Assembly (NCBI GenBank): GCA_034668825.1
Contig: JAXDOR010000141.1
Coordinates: forward strand, 1-49,416
Origin: CANKHA01 sp034668825
GTDB taxonomy: Bacteria; Pseudomonadota; Alphaproteobacteria; Rhizobiales; Xanthobacteraceae
Reading direction: 5' to 3'
Length of the DNA stretch: 49,416 bases
Below are positions 48,470 through 49,416 of this stretch, one piece after another. The notes below the pieces were generated by a model, which saw only the letters and a list, made by a program, of their open reading frames with translations, searched no databases and was not told the DNA's origin. The position numbers and the translations under genes were made by a program. Numbering within the stretch: the stretch's first letter is position 1; each line of letters opens with the position of its first letter.

Positions 48470-49416
48470 TTAAATCCCTGCGGCGCCGCTGTCGGCGCGC
48501 GGATCGTGTCCGCCTTCAAGCGTGCCATCGGCATGGCGGATCACTGCGCCGGCATGACCCATGATGTCGGAATAAGCATCCGGCAACACCTCGACATCAT
48601 GACCGGCGGAGAGCAGCCGGTCCGCAAGTTCGCCACCAAACCGGCTTTCCAGCCGCAAATTGGTGTGACTCGATCCCCAGGTACGGCCGAGCAGCCAGCG
48701 CGGCCGGTCGAGCGCCGAGGCGAGATCGTCGCCAAACACGACGTGGCGGGTGAACACCGCCGCTTGTGTCTGCGGCTGGCCGTCGCCGCCCATAGTGCCG
48801 TAGGCCATGACTCTTCCGTCCTTGAGCACCGCGAGCGCCGGATTGAGCGTGTGCGCCGGCAGGCGGCCTGGTTCGAGCATGTTGAGCGCTTTGCGATCGA
48901 GCGAAAAACTGGCGCCGCGATTTTGCATCAGCACGCCGGTACGCGGCAGCACGCAGCCTGAACCGAATTCCCAATAGATAGACTGAATATAGGAAACGAC
49001 GAGGCCGCTCGCGTCCGCGGCGCCCATCCAGACGGTGTCGCCTTCCTTCCATTGCACCGGCCAGTCCGCAGCCTTACGTCGATCAATCCGGGGGGCTTCT
49101 GCATCGATAAAGGCGGAGGTGAGATAGCGTTCGACATCGTCCGGCATCCGGGCGGGATCGCTCAGGAATTGGTCACGCAGGCGAAAGGCGCGTTTAGTCG
49201 CTTCTATAAGCGTGTGAATGTGATCGAAGCTCTCGCCCTCGGCGACGCGCAGCCGGTCGAACAGCGCCAGAATGATGAGCGAAGCGAACCCTTGCGTCGG
49301 TGGCGGCGTGTTGAACAACGTACCGGCGGAGATCTTCACGCTCAGAGGTTTGACGGCCGACGCCCGGCACTCTTTCAAATCCTCGCGCGTCACCGGGCTG
49401 CCGATACGTTGCAGAT
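48470..49416 (-). CDS. Gamma-glutamyltransferase family protein (partial, N-terminus beyond window)
   Basis: This fragment covers the C-terminal part of a gamma-glutamyltransferase-like enzyme, with its N-terminus off the right edge. The visible 315 residues begin LQRIGSPVTREDLKE, a region before the self-cleavage site. The autocleavage/nucleophile region is GDTVWMGAADASG, where Thr replaces the first T of the usual TTH motif and Val-Trp follow it. FGSGCVLPRTGVLMQNRG and AYGTMGGDGQPQTQ (the latter near the C-terminal conserved block) match the YwrD-like group. Function as peptidase or acylase is not settled by sequence. It lies 96 bases upstream of the DUF1007 start. Confidence 0.85.
   Translation of the reverse strand, partial: LQRIGSPVTREDLKECRASAVKPLSVKISAGTLFNTPPPTQGFASLIILALFDRLRVAEGESFDHIHTLIEATKRAFRLRDQFLSDPARMPDDVERYLTSAFIDAEAPRIDRRKAADWPVQWKEGDTVWMGAADASGLVVSYIQSIYWEFGSGCVLPRTGVLMQNRGASFSLDRKALNMLEPGRLPAHTLNPALAVLKDGRVMAYGTMGGDGQPQTQAAVFTRHVVFGDDLASALDRPRWLLGRTWGSSHTNLRLESRFGGELADRLLSAGHDVEVLPDAYSDIMGHAGAVIRHADGTLEGGHDPRADSGAAGI

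Overview
The window (about 60% GC by eye) reads as chromosomal DNA of an alphaproteobacterium of the order Hyphomicrobiales (Rhizobiales), close to the Bradyrhizobium/Rhodopseudomonas/Xanthobacteraceae side. The clues are a transhydrogenase alpha chain split in two, GapR and CpdR, DUF1244 and DUF1036 proteins, a zinc-free 41-residue L36, a ROSE RNA thermometer before an hsp20 gene, and a CpdR / tRNA-Val / N-formylglutamate amidohydrolase / hisN neighbourhood. I see no transposase, integrase, phage gene or CRISPR array. Nearly all genes look intact; pntB (left edge) and a gamma-glutamyltransferase gene (right edge) are cut by the window.

Region by region. 1-2.6 kb: an energy operon on the minus strand, a small aa3-oxidase subunit IV-like protein followed by pntAA-pntAB-pntB. 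2.6-5.6 kb: an ABC1-kinase gene behind a TetR gene, divergent from an enoyl-CoA hydratase gene, with a dyad operator between them; a frameshifted copy of the 5' end of the ABC1 gene lies on the far side, against pepF. 5.6-13.1 kb: pepF, then an orphan sigma-54 activator, an L,D-transpeptidase and an M15-like (DUF882) peptidase, a peptidoglycan block with a CtrA-type box in front. 13.1-18.9 kb: gapR, DUF1244, glycerate kinase, DUF1036, pyruvate kinase, an alpha/beta hydrolase and a TPR protein. 19-22 kb: rpmJ, tRNA-Val(GAC), cpdR, N-formylglutamate amidohydrolase, a candidate small RNA on the minus strand, and hisN. 22-25 kb: secreted proteins, a PldB-like lipase and the ROSE-controlled hsp20. 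25.3-31.4 kb: gltB-gltD, with a near-perfect 17-bp palindrome upstream. 31.5-40.1 kb: an envelope region with an SGNH hydrolase, two tandem MltB-type lytic transglycosylases, galU, an outer-membrane barrel protein and kdsD. 40.1-44.7 kb: a large fused indolepyruvate ferredoxin oxidoreductase and hemH. 44.8-48.4 kb: a cobalt-type nitrile hydratase operon (alpha, beta, accessory protein, and a tiny zinc-ribbon protein) facing a nickel/cobalt exporter-type permease and its DUF1007 partner.

The less ordinary items are the candidate small RNA with CUCC-rich loops at 20964-21054, the broken ABC1 fragment at 5477-5596, the ROSE thermometer at 23642-23724, the palindrome before gltB, the CtrA-type box before the sigma-54 regulator, and the 41-residue double CxxCxGxG protein in the nitrile hydratase/cobalt locus, which is short enough to be missed by routine gene calling.
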